From Undibacterium sp. KW1 (GTDB taxonomy: Bacteria; Pseudomonadota; Gammaproteobacteria; Burkholderiales; Burkholderiaceae_D): DNA of 64,000 nt. Below are positions 1 through 9,041 of this stretch, one piece after another (the first letter of the stretch is position 1; each line of letters starts with the position of its first letter). The translations under genes and the position numbers were made by a program. A model generated the notes under the pieces. The model did no database searches. It had not been told where the DNA came from and worked only from the letters and a program-made list of their open reading frames with translations. The stretch lies in the NCBI RefSeq assembly GCF_009937955.1, contig NZ_AP018439.1:4278001-4342000 (forward strand). Direction: 5' to 3'.

Positions 1-55
1 GACGGCATTTTGACACAAGGGTGTGATGGCGTGGTAAATAGTGAATCAATCAAGC

Positions 56-454
56 TTAAGATACATTTTTTGAACATAACTTCTGTTCAACGCCACGATC
101 AATTCTAATTAAACATCCATTAGGTCTAGATATAATTCCGGTTGTCGCAACAATTTCTGGAATCAACACATCTCTTCCACAAAAACTTACACTATTCTGC
201 TTAAGATGAGATATCCAGCGATTGGATGTGTCTTTTTCAAAAAACTGGATATCTTCAGTTTTTCCAGCCTTAATTTCGTAGCATCTTGTTTTCAATTCTG
301 ATCTGCATAAATGAATGGATTCATTCAGCGCATTTTCAATAGTGACCAAGTATTCTATTTTGTGCTCGCGAAGACAGGCAACCAGTCCAATACAAAAAAA
401 GAACGCTATTTTAGGGACTCTTTGAAATAGAGATAAGGTTTTTAATATCGTCAT
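56..454 (-). CDS. putative small lipoprotein, unknown function
   Basis: I do not recognise the family. The ATG at 452-454 is preferred over the longer frame reaching 511, because AAGGCGAG sits just upstream of it. The resulting 132-residue protein starts with a basic and then hydrophobic stretch ending in a lipobox-like L-V-A-C (Cys about residue 27), which suggests a lipid-anchored envelope protein. The mature part is about 105 residues with five further cysteines and no recognisable motif. It stands alone, with TPR/TonB-C genes downstream on the same strand but separated by about 160 bp. Confidence 0.6.
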   Translation of the reverse strand: MTILKTLSLFQRVPKIAFFFCIGLVACLREHKIEYLVTIENALNESIHLCRSELKTRCYEIKAGKTEDIQFFEKDTSNRWISHLKQNSVSFCGRDVLIPEIVATTGIISRPNGCLIRIDRGVEQKLCSKNVS

Positions 455-615
455 GACTCGCCTTAGTTCTTTCATCTTGTTCAGCGCGTGGGGTACGCTA
501 CAACGCACCACATGAAGGACAGAAAAATACTTGAAGCAGGATCCCCCGCATAGATACCTTCCCGGCCTGCATCTGTCGAGCGGTGCGTTGTAACGCCCCT
601 ACCGGCTGCTAACGT

Positions 616-2259
616 CTATGCCTTGCTTTTTTTGCTTGAAGATGTCTTCAATTTTTGAGCCGGGCTGTCAAATTTGGCCAGTTCCTTTTCCATTTCTCTG
701 GCCTTGTTTGTTTCATCGAGTTTTCTATAAACAGTGATGAGGGCCTTGGTGCACCGGATGAGAGGGTCTTTTTTGTTTCCCTGCAAGGCGGTATTTTTTT
801 CGTAGGCCAGTTCATAGAATTTTCTGGCATCCGGGAAGTTGGCTTTTGCCAGGTAAATTTCTCCTAGTTGCTCGTAGTAAGCGGGCAGTTCTTCATATCC
901 ATAGATTGATTCATCCTTGAGCAGGTTGATCAACTTGAGATATAGTTCTTCAGCAAAATCTGTTTTGTCATTGATTTTATAGACGTAGGCGAGATTTGCC
1001 ATGGCGGAAGTCAACGATGGGTGTAACGGAGTGAAAGATTTTTCTGCGATCTCATAGGCAGTCAGAGAATGGTCCTCGGCAAGCTTGAATTCCTTTTTTG
1101 TTAAATACAGACGAGTCAGATTGCTATGTACCTGAAAATCGAGCCTACCGTAAATTTGACTGTTTTTATGCGATGCCAGAATTTGCGTGTAAAGGTCAAG
1201 CGCTTTGTCCAATTGAGATTGTGAATGGAGGACTTCTGCCAAGGTCAACATGGTTTTGAGCTGGTTGTGCTCTGTTTCTTGGTGCTCACGCAAGAGCTTG
1301 TTCAATTCTATTGAGGGTCCATACTGCGACTTTATTTTTGTTTGCAGCTCGTCGCGTCTGGCGTTAAAAAATCCCAATCTCTTTTCCGCATTACCAATCG
1401 CGTCCTTGATATTGCCCTTCTTGTAGTCGGCGACGACGTCCTGATCATACAAAGAAGCGATCCTGGAAATCATCGGGGTAGTGTTGTCTAATCGTGCGAT
1501 TTTTTCAAACGTCTTTTCGCCTTTGAGGAAAGAATTCGCCAGATATTGACTGGCTGCCAGCAGATACAAGTTTTCCAACAAGAAGCCTTTGTTGTAGGAA
1601 TTATTTTGCTCCATAAGGTTGATACTTTGTTCAAAAAACAAAGCGGCATTGCCATAGTCATTGATCGAAAAGAATGATTCGCCCATCAAGGAATTGGCTT
1701 CGGCCTTTTGCGCAGGTGATAATTGTGAGCCTGGGTTCTTTTGATCCAGCATCAGTTTCAAGTTTGCCTGCGTCAAATCAAATCTTTTGTTCTCTAAATA
1801 CAATTTAGCGAGGTCGAGTTGAAATTGCATGTCTTGCAGATGAAAGGCTTCATTTCTTTTTGCAATGGCTGATCCCAGCAGTAAATAAGACTCGGCATAT
1901 TCACACCAACCTTTTTTTATCAGCCCTTTTGAAGCAGTATCGATTTCTGCAATTGCTACGTCTGCTTTGCTCCAGTTCATCAGCGCGGTTTGATGTCTGC
2001 GTATAGCCTTTTCTGCGGTAGTAACATCTGATATCAGCGTTCCAAGAGAGAATGCATGCAGGCGTCTTAATGCGTCGATGGAGTCATCGCTGATAGATGC
2101 CAGCTCAGACAAATTTCTGTCTGATATATCTTTGCTCACGCCTGCTGCCCTGCGTATCTGAACTTTGCAATCTTTGCCGGTCAGCTTACCTTGGTCTTGT
2201 GCCTGAGCGGCGCTAGCTGTCATCGTACAGGCTAGCAAAAAATAAGCTATCTTTTTCAT
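616..2259 (-). CDS. periplasmic TPR-repeat protein
   Basis: The 547-residue protein has a Sec-type signal peptide ending near AQA and then mostly helical tetratricopeptide-like repeats. Clear units include segments with the A/L-x-x-Y-x-x-x-x-x-x-x-A pattern in the middle and C-terminal half. The C-terminus is Ser/Lys-rich. The start chosen is the ATG at 2257-2259, because GGAG lies 7 nt upstream and the ATG overlaps the TGA of the preceding TonB-C gene (ATGA), implying translational coupling. Frames extending to 2337 would only add residues antisense to nothing and overlap the upstream gene further. It is probably a protein-interaction scaffold in the envelope; its partner is unknown. Confidence 0.75.
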   Translation of the reverse strand: MKKIAYFLLACTMTASAAQAQDQGKLTGKDCKVQIRRAAGVSKDISDRNLSELASISDDSIDALRRLHAFSLGTLISDVTTAEKAIRRHQTALMNWSKADVAIAEIDTASKGLIKKGWCEYAESYLLLGSAIAKRNEAFHLQDMQFQLDLAKLYLENKRFDLTQANLKLMLDQKNPGSQLSPAQKAEANSLMGESFFSINDYGNAALFFEQSINLMEQNNSYNKGFLLENLYLLAASQYLANSFLKGEKTFEKIARLDNTTPMISRIASLYDQDVVADYKKGNIKDAIGNAEKRLGFFNARRDELQTKIKSQYGPSIELNKLLREHQETEHNQLKTMLTLAEVLHSQSQLDKALDLYTQILASHKNSQIYGRLDFQVHSNLTRLYLTKKEFKLAEDHSLTAYEIAEKSFTPLHPSLTSAMANLAYVYKINDKTDFAEELYLKLINLLKDESIYGYEELPAYYEQLGEIYLAKANFPDARKFYELAYEKNTALQGNKKDPLIRCTKALITVYRKLDETNKAREMEKELAKFDSPAQKLKTSSSKKSKA

Positions 2260-2642
2260 TCTATTCTCCAGACATACTGGAGTAAGTGTTTTTGCTGAAA
2301 AGGCTTGCCATTCTTGGAGTACGGGCGATAGATGCATTTCATGATTGCCTGATAGGTTGCATGATCTAAATTACGGAATCCACTGCTCTTGCTTATTTTC
2401 CCGTCGATGACGCTGCCGTCTTTACCTATGATCAGGTCAAGCCTGACAATCCCTGTTTCTTCGTTACGCAAAGAGGCTCTGGGGTATTCTGGCTTGCACT
2501 TATTCATCGTAAGTGCTTCACCTCCAACCTCTTCATCGAGAAATGCAGGCTGAAAGCCACTGTTTGCCGGTGTATCGGCATAGCTAATGCCCGCACAGCA
2601 CAGCAGAATGCCAATGGCAGGCAAGGTAGATACAAATTTCAT
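2256..2642 (-). CDS. TonB C-terminal domain protein (energy-transducer-like)
   Basis: This 128-residue protein has an N-terminal signal peptide (hydrophobic stretch, then SYADT) and a TonB C-terminal fold. The signature is a Y-P-x-x-(S/A)-x-x-x-x-x-x-G motif, a V-R-L-x-x-x-x-x-x-x-G-x-V strand pair, and a C-terminal K-C-x-Y-x-P run. It lacks the N-terminal membrane anchor and Pro-rich spacer of true TonB, so it is likely a soluble periplasmic TonB-C protein rather than a TBDT energiser. It is first in a two-gene unit with the ATGA-coupled TPR gene. Confidence 0.75.
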   Translation of the reverse strand: MKFVSTLPAIGILLCCAGISYADTPANSGFQPAFLDEEVGGEALTMNKCKPEYPRASLRNEETGIVRLDLIIGKDGSVIDGKISKSSGFRNLDHATYQAIMKCIYRPYSKNGKPFQQKHLLQYVWRIE

Positions 2643-2756
2643 GTGCTATCCAATAAAGGTCAGGGAAAGATTTGACAATGTGGGGCTTGTATCAGGATAA
2701 AGTGGGCTGATCAATTTTATCCTGACACTGTGTACTGGCAACTGACTGCTCAGGTA

Positions 2757-4520
2757 TCAAGGCGCATCCCGCGCAGGCATGGTCTCAAACACCGCCTGAT
2801 AACGCGGATCTTCCTTGCCCTTGGCTTTCCAGTAATCATAATATTCCGGATAAGGGATGGGGTGCAGGCGTTGCAGGGTCTGCATGCTGCGGGCGGCTTT
2901 TTTGGGCTGGCCATTAAGTGCATAGACTTCGGCCTCGATATTGAGGATGTGGACAAAGCCAAAGCGCGGTGCCCAGGTTTCGATATAGTTGATCTCTTCT
3001 GCCGACATGCCTTCACGTGGTTTGATGCGGGTCAGTTTGAAGTATTCAAAGAACTGCGGGAACAGGGTGAATGCCGGTTTTTGCAGGAATTTTTCTTTCG
3101 ATTCAAAACCTGAGCTCACGTCGCGTATGGACTTGAAGCCGGTGACCACACGTTGATAATCGAGGGTGATGGCCGCCATCAATACGCAGCCGATGACAAA
3201 CCCACTTAGCACAATGCCGGGCCTGACTACCGTGCCCGCAGTTGGCCAGCGCAATTGATGCACCATGCCCATGAGCACACCTACAGGTAGCAGCACAAAG
3301 GCATACCAGAGTGGGAACTCGACCATGCTGTGCACGCCGACGGCAAACAGGCTGAGGGTGCAAAACTGCAATGCGGCGCTTTTGCCTGGGGATTTTTCTG
3401 TTCTGATGCAGGTCTGGTAAAACCACCAGCACAGACCACCCATGATGAGGATAGTGGCTGGCCAGCCGAGCTCGGCAGCCAGGTTCAGCGGCAGGTTATG
3501 GGCATGCTCGGCATAGGTGCTGGAGGTAAAGTCTGCTCCGACGCTGACCTGGCCTGGGCCAAATCCAAACCAGCCCACGCCCAGCCATGGGTGTTGTGCT
3601 GCAAGTTGCCAGGCGGTTTGCCACAGGCCGGTACGTTCAGAGCGGCCACCCACGTGGTCAGCCACGGAGCCGCCAGAAAACCCTATGGCCTGGCTGATTT
3701 GCGGTAGGCAAAAGGTCAGCACGGCATACAGGATGAGCAGGGCCAGCATGGCGATGATGACGGGTGTGCCCTTGCGTTTGCTAGCGCCCAGCTTGCCCGC
3801 TGTGTAGGCAAAAAACAGTGGCACCAGTATCCAGCCTATGCGCGATTGCGTCAGTACCGCCCCCCATAGCAGGAGCGCAGCGATGGCAATCGAACTAAAA
3901 CCAGAAAATGTACGTGTGCGGTAAAAATGCCAGAGCCCTGCCAGCGCGAAGAAATACAACAAAGCCAGCTGATTGGGTTGCGCCACGTTGGCATAGGGGC
4001 GCATGGCGATATGCGGGTCTTTGGCGATATACATGACGAACGGCGTTGCATCCAGCCCCAGTATCTGGATATGCTGGAACACCAGCGACAGGGATGCTGC
4101 CAGCAGGCTGGCGAGGGCAATCGCGGTCACCGCCCTGTCGAGCCTGGATTGCTCAAGCGCGAGGCTGCTGCCAAACACCATGGCCAGCGCAAACAGCAGC
4201 AGGTAGAGGATGGGGAGAGCAACAAAGCTGGCTGGCGTTATCATGCCCAGCGCCACTTGCAGGAGAATCAGCAGGATGATCCCGCCAGGCAGAGCAAGCA
4301 ATGCCGGAAAGCGTAGACGCACTGCTGCTTTAGGTGCAGATAAAGATGCAGATACCGGGCGGACGACGAAATACGCCATCGCGCCAAGCAGTCCAAGGCA
4401 GATGATCAGGTCGTGATAAAAAGTTCTGTATGGATGGATATGATAAGGATGTGCGTAGCTGAAAAAAATCGCTACCGCAAAAATGATCAATGCCAGCTTG
4501 CCTTCCTTTACGGATGCCAT
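2757..4520 (-). CDS. pglL: PglL-type O-oligosaccharyltransferase (pilin/protein O-glycosylation ligase)
   Basis: This 587-residue polytopic inner-membrane protein has about 12 hydrophobic segments in the first 440 residues. It belongs to the Wzy_C superfamily: a QPNQLA box in the periplasmic N-terminal loop, an R-x-x-x-W-x-x-A...HPWLGVGWFG block, and the HAHN-(L/P)...AELG motif typical of PglL/O-antigen ligases. A C-terminal Wzy_C_2-like soluble tail has TPR-like helices. The family transfers lipid-linked glycans to Ser/Thr of type IV pilins and other exported proteins at the periplasmic face. The neighbour TfpZ supports the pilin role over O-antigen ligase. No pilin gene is next to it here. 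Confidence 0.85.
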   Translation of the reverse strand: MASVKEGKLALIIFAVAIFFSYAHPYHIHPYRTFYHDLIICLGLLGAMAYFVVRPVSASLSAPKAAVRLRFPALLALPGGIILLILLQVALGMITPASFVALPILYLLLFALAMVFGSSLALEQSRLDRAVTAIALASLLAASLSLVFQHIQILGLDATPFVMYIAKDPHIAMRPYANVAQPNQLALLYFFALAGLWHFYRTRTFSGFSSIAIAALLLWGAVLTQSRIGWILVPLFFAYTAGKLGASKRKGTPVIIAMLALLILYAVLTFCLPQISQAIGFSGGSVADHVGGRSERTGLWQTAWQLAAQHPWLGVGWFGFGPGQVSVGADFTSSTYAEHAHNLPLNLAAELGWPATILIMGGLCWWFYQTCIRTEKSPGKSAALQFCTLSLFAVGVHSMVEFPLWYAFVLLPVGVLMGMVHQLRWPTAGTVVRPGIVLSGFVIGCVLMAAITLDYQRVVTGFKSIRDVSSGFESKEKFLQKPAFTLFPQFFEYFKLTRIKPREGMSAEEINYIETWAPRFGFVHILNIEAEVYALNGQPKKAARSMQTLQRLHPIPYPEYYDYWKAKGKEDPRYQAVFETMPARDAP

Positions 4521-4613
4521 TCGGGATACATTTCAAGAATTGGCCTGGCATGACTCTCTGAGTTTTGCTGAATCATGCAGAACTACGCAGAGTCGGGCCA
4601 GGCCGGGTAAGTA

Positions 4614-5363
4614 CTACATTTTGAGAGTGAGCGGCATGATACCCTTGTAAGCCGCTGTTTTTGCATCAACCACGACTGGGAAGGTGCTTACCCTTATTTT
4701 GATTGCTTGATATTTACAGGTTTTTTCGTCGCAATCATTGGCTTTGAGCCAGGCCTGTATGTCTGCTTTTTTGTCTTCATTGTCTTTTTCCAGCGCATCA
4801 AAATCCTCGGCATTTTTGAGGATTTCATCCTTCATGTCAGCATAAGGGATATGCAGGTGTGGCATGTGCCCCTTGCCACCGCCGACAGATTCCATGGCCT
4901 GCGCCGCGCTGATATCAACATACTCGGTTGGATCTTTCACGCCGACCAGTTTGGGCCCCCATAATGGAAGAGTGGTTTTTGCCTTTGCGAGGTTTCCATC
5001 CGTAATTTCTGAACATTGTATTACCTGGAAAGATTTGCCCAGCGCTGCGATATAAGCAGGCCGTGCTTCAAGCAGGGTGCTCACGCCATACACGAAGGCT
5101 GACATCTGTAGAACAACAATAACAAGCAAATCCAGCACCAGCCACTTTTTCTTGGGGTTGAATACGACCAAAGTCAACGCCGGCCCCAGCACGACGTCTA
5201 TACCAACAATAAGGAAAAATATTTCATAACCGCCTATAGCTCTTAACATCGGCGTCGGATACCACATGTACCAGCACAGCAGCAGCAGGCACAGGCCCAC
5301 CAGACAACTTAAAAAGAAATGTGTCGCACCAGCACGATAACGGGAAATAGATGTATTTATCAT
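4614..5363 (-). CDS. tfpZ: TfpX/TfpZ-family type IV pilin accessory protein
   Basis: This 249-residue protein has about four N-terminal membrane segments in residues 12-120, including the conserved run R-A-x-x-G-x-x-x-F-F-L-I-V-G-I-D-V-V-L-G-P, then a periplasmic C-terminal domain of about 130 residues. This layout is that of TfpX/TfpZ accessory proteins, which influence assembly or surface abundance of particular type IV pilin alleles. It lies directly upstream of the pglL gene on the same strand (93 bp apart), so the pair probably acts on the same glycosylated pilin, which must be encoded elsewhere. Confidence 0.8.
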   Translation of the reverse strand: MINTSISRYRAGATHFFLSCLVGLCLLLLCWYMWYPTPMLRAIGGYEIFFLIVGIDVVLGPALTLVVFNPKKKWLVLDLLVIVVLQMSAFVYGVSTLLEARPAYIAALGKSFQVIQCSEITDGNLAKAKTTLPLWGPKLVGVKDPTEYVDISAAQAMESVGGGKGHMPHLHIPYADMKDEILKNAEDFDALEKDNEDKKADIQAWLKANDCDEKTCKYQAIKIRVSTFPVVVDAKTAAYKGIMPLTLKM

Positions 5364-5643
5364 AATAGTTGACGAGAATCGAAATTAAACTCCGGCGACC
5401 AGATCCGGGCTTGTTGGATCAGATCCTCCGGGCATTTGCCACAATCACAAAAAGCACGCTTATTCTAATGAGCTTCTCTTGCTTGATCAAGGCTGGCGGG
5501 GGCTGCAAGACAGGTAAAAGCCAGGAACAATGTTCGGCCCACCATAAATATTTTCATTAAAACAACATCATTGCAGCTTTTCATACGCAATCTGAACTGG
5601 ACTTTCTACCCTCTTGCGCGCCTTCGCCATCCAGATTTTCAAC

Positions 5644-5787
5644 ATGAATGAAATAGAATCCGTACCCACCTCCGGTCTAAGCAAGTTCCTGCGGTGGCTT
5701 AACTTCAATACGCACTGCTTGCTATCAATGCTACTGACCAATGTTGTAGCAGTCTATTGCTGCCACGGTCTGGGTAACACAGAGTGA
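5644..5787 (+). CDS. tiny ORF with one predicted membrane segment (48 codons)
   Basis: ATG at 5644 to TGA at 5785 encodes 47 residues. Polar residues 1-16 are followed by a hydrophobic helix of about 20 residues (roughly 17-40) containing Cys residues. It could be a real small membrane protein, or the 5' half of a longer gene: the reading frame one base over stays open from 5750 and continues into the next small ORF, which is Gln/Lys-rich and helical. See the finding on a possible frameshift. No convincing Shine-Dalgarno is visible. Confidence 0.35.
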   Translation: MNEIESVPTSGLSKFLRWLNFNTHCLLSMLLTNVVAVYCCHGLGNTE

Positions 5788-5815
5788 GCAATTGATCTTA
5801 CAAGACCAGGCCACC

Positions 5816-5962
5816 ATGACACAATTCAATCAGCATCAACAGAAGTTACAGGGCATTTCTAAAGAACAGAAAAAATTACAGGAACACGACCTGAAGAAAA
5901 GCAATGCTGCCTTTGATACACTGAACAATACTTTCCAAAAATATGAACCTGAGAATACATGA
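5816..5962 (+). CDS. tiny Gln/Lys-rich helical ORF coupled to the cREC gene
   Basis: Forty-eight residues, very rich in Gln, Lys and Asn, with a heptad-like spacing compatible with a short coiled coil. Its TGA overlaps the ATG of the next gene (ATGA at 5959-5962), a strong sign that this frame is, or recently was, translated. A TTG at 5792 is an alternative start, and the frame is open back to 5750. It is either an independent micro-protein or the C-terminal half of a frameshifted membrane/coiled-coil protein beginning at 5644. Confidence 0.45.
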   Translation: MTQFNQHQQKLQGISKEQKKLQEHDLKKSNAAFDTLNNTFQKYEPENT

Positions 5963-6258
5963 AAGTTTATCTCGACGACGAAAGAACAACCCCGGATGGA
6001 TGGGCGCGCACCTACTGGCCGGAAGATACAATCGCCTTGCTAAAAACAGGTGAAGTCACTCACCTGAGCCTCGATCATGATCTGGGCGACGACGAACACG
6101 GCACAGGCTACGACGTGGTGTTATGGATAGAAGAAGCGGTCATGACGACGGGCTTTATACCGCCGCAGGAGATGTGCGTGCATTCGGCTAATTCTTCTGC
6201 CCGGCAAAAAATGGAAGCGGGCATACAGAGTATTTTGAGGCATCTGCAAAAGACTTAG
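5959..6258 (+). CDS. cyclic-phosphate-processing receiver-like (cREC) domain protein
   Basis: A 99-residue single-domain protein starting M-K-V-Y-L-D-D-E-R and containing L-S-L-D-H-D-L-G, hallmarks of the cREC family. This is a receiver-domain derivative predicted by comparative genomics to work on cyclic phosphate ends or nucleotides, often beside RNA ligase or in conflict systems. The first Asp pair (residues 6-7) and the DHDLG motif (about residues 39-43) are intact. The start overlaps the stop of the preceding tiny ORF. It converges with the gene at 6255 on the other strand, overlapping by about 4 bp. Confidence 0.7.
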   Translation: MKVYLDDERTTPDGWARTYWPEDTIALLKTGEVTHLSLDHDLGDDEHGTGYDVVLWIEEAVMTTGFIPPQEMCVHSANSSARQKMEAGIQSILRHLQKT

Positions 6259-6896
6259 CTAGCTGTCGCCAGCTTCACGGGCAAGACAAAACTCACTTTG
6301 GTCCCGAGCATTTTGACCTGCAATTTCCAGATGATCTTGATCTCTGTGCGGCCCAGGTTGCCACTGGCTGGCAGGTCTGCAGGCAGACGGAGCGTGAAAT
6401 CCAGTACACCTGTGCCGTGGGCGATGTGGCTGTCCTTGAACTTTTTCGACCACAAGATTTTTGTGCTTGCGTTCTCACCGCTACGATCTTCATGGGTACA
6501 GACGACCTCCAGTGCCAAAGGGTAAGTCTCAGCAGAGCGGCGCATGCCATGCCCCAGGCCTGCAATGAAATACAAGGTGACTGGCACATCGCTGCAACCC
6601 GGATACAAGGGCTGCGTCAATTGCAATAACAAGTCACCCAGGCGCTTACGCAAGTAAACCTGCCCGCATCCATAAACCAGCAGCATGATACCCAGTGCCG
6701 GGGAAAGTATCACCAGATACTCTCCTGTGCCGCAGCTACTGGCACATGCTCTGCCTGTTAGCAAGGCAAAAGCAGTACTGACAATCAGCAAGACAATGGA
6801 GGCAACGACAATCTTATGATCTGCGCTTTCAGCGTGTATATACTCATCGGTTTGGCCCTGCCTACTATGGTTGGCGACCGCTAAAAATGTGCTCAT
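6255..6896 (-). CDS. membrane protein sharing a domain with the upstream DUF3592/ankyrin protein
   Basis: About 213 residues: two hydrophobic segments (roughly residues 30-50 and 65-80), then a cytosolic or periplasmic beta-rich domain. That domain closely resembles the central part of the upstream protein: H-E-D-R-x-G-E-(N/D)-x-x-T-K, then D-F-T-(L/I)-x-L-P-A-D-(L/M)-P-A-S-G, then I-W-x-L-Q. The ATG at 6894-6896 overlaps the upstream TGA (ATGA); a GTG two codons earlier is the alternative. It is likely a duplicated, trimmed paralogue translated with its partner. Function unknown. Confidence 0.65.
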   Translation of the reverse strand: MSTFLAVANHSRQGQTDEYIHAESADHKIVVASIVLLIVSTAFALLTGRACASSCGTGEYLVILSPALGIMLLVYGCGQVYLRKRLGDLLLQLTQPLYPGCSDVPVTLYFIAGLGHGMRRSAETYPLALEVVCTHEDRSGENASTKILWSKKFKDSHIAHGTGVLDFTLRLPADLPASGNLGRTEIKIIWKLQVKMLGTKVSFVLPVKLATAS

Positions 6897-8854
6897 GAGC
6901 ACCCCAGCGCCGCCGCTGCCTGCGCCTGTTTGAAATAGCGTGCATAGCCGCAGGCGTCTTCGCCGTACAAGTCTTTCTTGCTGCGGTCTGCGCCTGCCAG
7001 TTGCAGGAAGCTGATCACGTCCAGTCGATTGTATTGGGCAGCAATCATCAGGGGTGTAGAACCACGGCCACCATCGAAAGTCTGGTCCATGGCGACTCCG
7101 CGTTCATGCAGGAAGCGCAGGCTTTTCAGGGCGCCTTTGTAGGCGGCGTAATGGGCGGGCGTCCATACCTTGTTACCTGGACGACTCAGGTCAGCACCGG
7201 CGTCGGCCAGCATTTGCACGATCTCGATACCGTCATTGTGAATGGCGGCAAACAGGGCGCTGCGTCCTCCATTACCATCGGCGTCCACTGGAGTCATTAA
7301 ATCGACTTGCGCGCCTTTTTGCAGCAGATAACGCACTTTGGCAATGTCATTGTCATCAGCCGCCTGCATGAGCAGGCTACGCCCGCTTGCATCCCTGGCG
7401 TTGACATCGCCGCCGGCATCGAGCCTGGCTTTTAACTGCGCCAGGGTTTCTATGGCTACATTGTCGGCCCCGGCGCTACTAGATCCTGCCAAGTTCCGCA
7501 GGTCATTCAGGTCGAAGATAAAAAATACCGATGCCACGACAGGAATAAAAAAGATCGCAGAAAACCAAACCCAGCGCCTGGTCTGATTACTGTTGTCAGT
7601 TGGTGCTTGAGGCAGCCCATAAATGCGCTGCTCATGACTGCGGTATTGCTTGGCGATGAGGTCGCGGGCATTGGCCTTCTCCCCCAGCCCTTGCTGTACG
7701 GGCAGCTTGAAGACCAGGTCGGCCCCAAGGATATTAAGCTGCAAGTTCCAGATCACTTCAATGTCTTTATGCTCTTGCTTGCCACTGGCGGGCATGTCTG
7801 CAGGCAGGCTGATCGTAAAATCCATGCTTTGCGCACCATGCATGACAACTTGCTCGGCAAGCGTTTGCTCCCATAGTCTCTTGGTAGTAGTGTCTTCTCC
7901 CCGCCGGTCCTCATGCTCGCAATGGATTTCTGCCTTTACCATGTAGTGACTGGCTCCAGTAGCCATGCGTTGCCCGAGAGGTGGATCAAAATGCAGGCGC
8001 AAGGATAAATTCTCTATGCCGGTATGAGGCTGTTTAGCCAGAGTCAGTCGCGGCTTGCCCACACGCCAGCGGGAATAAGCCAGCCAGACCGCACCCGCAA
8101 TCATCAGCACACCCAGTGCGGGGAACAGCAAGACCAGATATTGCCAGTAACCATGGCTCGCCCTGTCCATCATGAAAAGGCCAGCAATTGGAAAACTGAT
8201 CAAATTCCAGAACAGGGCAAACAAGCCCAGACCACCAGCGCCGGATGGTGCGGGATGTAATTCTTGCCAGTCAGACTTTCCTGTGGCACTGGCGAAGCCT
8301 GGCAGCCCTGGCGTGGTCTCTTCATCGTCATCACGCCTGAACCATATCGCCCAGATCGCCCACAAGGCACCCAGGCTGACAGCCGGGAACAAGGTGGCGA
8401 AAGGGATGAGGAAAATCAGACGTTTGATGTGCAATTGCCTGTCATACGCGGCAAAGGCAGGGTCTTGCGGGTCTATCCAGAGGGTGACGCTTTGATCATT
8501 GCTGCGGGCTTGCAGCAGGCTGGCATGGGTACTGCGATTGTAGCCGTTGTAACCATCGCTGCTATCGCCGCCGACACTGATACGTTTGCTGCGATAAGTC
8601 TTGCCGTCAAACTGGTATACAAACTCGGCATCAACTGAGTAGCTGGGGCCATCTTCAGAGCGATGCTCACGCAGCTCCAGCTTGTCGATTCTGGCCTGCA
8701 CCGCCACCATGTTACCGGCGCGCCACCAGCCCTGCAACTGCTGGGCCATGGGTAAAACCCCACCGTACCATCCGCCCAGACCAAAACCAACTACAAAGAT
8801 CAAGGCAAATAAACTGCCACCTAATTGACTGACTATTTTTTTTGTTTTTATCAT
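6893..8854 (-). CDS. DUF3592-type membrane protein with C-terminal ankyrin repeats
   Basis: About 653 residues. An N-terminal TM helix (about 12-30) leads into a DUF3592-like extracytoplasmic region (Y-x-F-x-G-x-x-Y, V-x-x-x-x-x-P near the second TM), followed by TM helices around 155-180 and 225-270. A beta domain shared with the downstream paralogue comes next, then one more TM, then about four ankyrin repeats in the last 170 residues (units with L-L-x-A-A and G-A-D/N patterns). The ATG at 8852-8854 gives a cleaner N-terminus than the GTG at 8882-8884; neither has a clear ribosome site. It is probably a membrane-anchored protein-binding module. Function unknown. Confidence 0.7.
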   Translation of the reverse strand: MIKTKKIVSQLGGSLFALIFVVGFGLGGWYGGVLPMAQQLQGWWRAGNMVAVQARIDKLELREHRSEDGPSYSVDAEFVYQFDGKTYRSKRISVGGDSSDGYNGYNRSTHASLLQARSNDQSVTLWIDPQDPAFAAYDRQLHIKRLIFLIPFATLFPAVSLGALWAIWAIWFRRDDDEETTPGLPGFASATGKSDWQELHPAPSGAGGLGLFALFWNLISFPIAGLFMMDRASHGYWQYLVLLFPALGVLMIAGAVWLAYSRWRVGKPRLTLAKQPHTGIENLSLRLHFDPPLGQRMATGASHYMVKAEIHCEHEDRRGEDTTTKRLWEQTLAEQVVMHGAQSMDFTISLPADMPASGKQEHKDIEVIWNLQLNILGADLVFKLPVQQGLGEKANARDLIAKQYRSHEQRIYGLPQAPTDNSNQTRRWVWFSAIFFIPVVASVFFIFDLNDLRNLAGSSSAGADNVAIETLAQLKARLDAGGDVNARDASGRSLLMQAADDNDIAKVRYLLQKGAQVDLMTPVDADGNGGRSALFAAIHNDGIEIVQMLADAGADLSRPGNKVWTPAHYAAYKGALKSLRFLHERGVAMDQTFDGGRGSTPLMIAAQYNRLDVISFLQLAGADRSKKDLYGEDACGYARYFKQAQAAAALGCS

Positions 8855-8991
8855 GGCTGCAATGTAGCAAACCGTTTTGCGCACTGCAATATCTGCGATG
8901 CAACACTGATGGTTACTTGCAACAGGCTGTTTTGCGGCAATAATGTCATATTGCCGTCATATTCAAGAAGTAAAAATCACACGCTCAAATT

Positions 8992-9017
8992 AAAAACCAG
9001 CAGTAAAGCTGGTTTTT
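8992..9017 (-). terminator. intrinsic terminator (bidirectional hairpin)
   Basis: The stem AAAAACCAGC (8992-9001) pairs with GCTGGTTTTT (9008-9017) around a 6-nt loop, giving U-runs in both directions. It lies 25 bp past the stop of the metalloprotease gene on the minus strand and most likely ends that transcript. Confidence 0.75.
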
Positions 9018-9041
9018 TATGACAAACAAAGCCTGGAGTAA

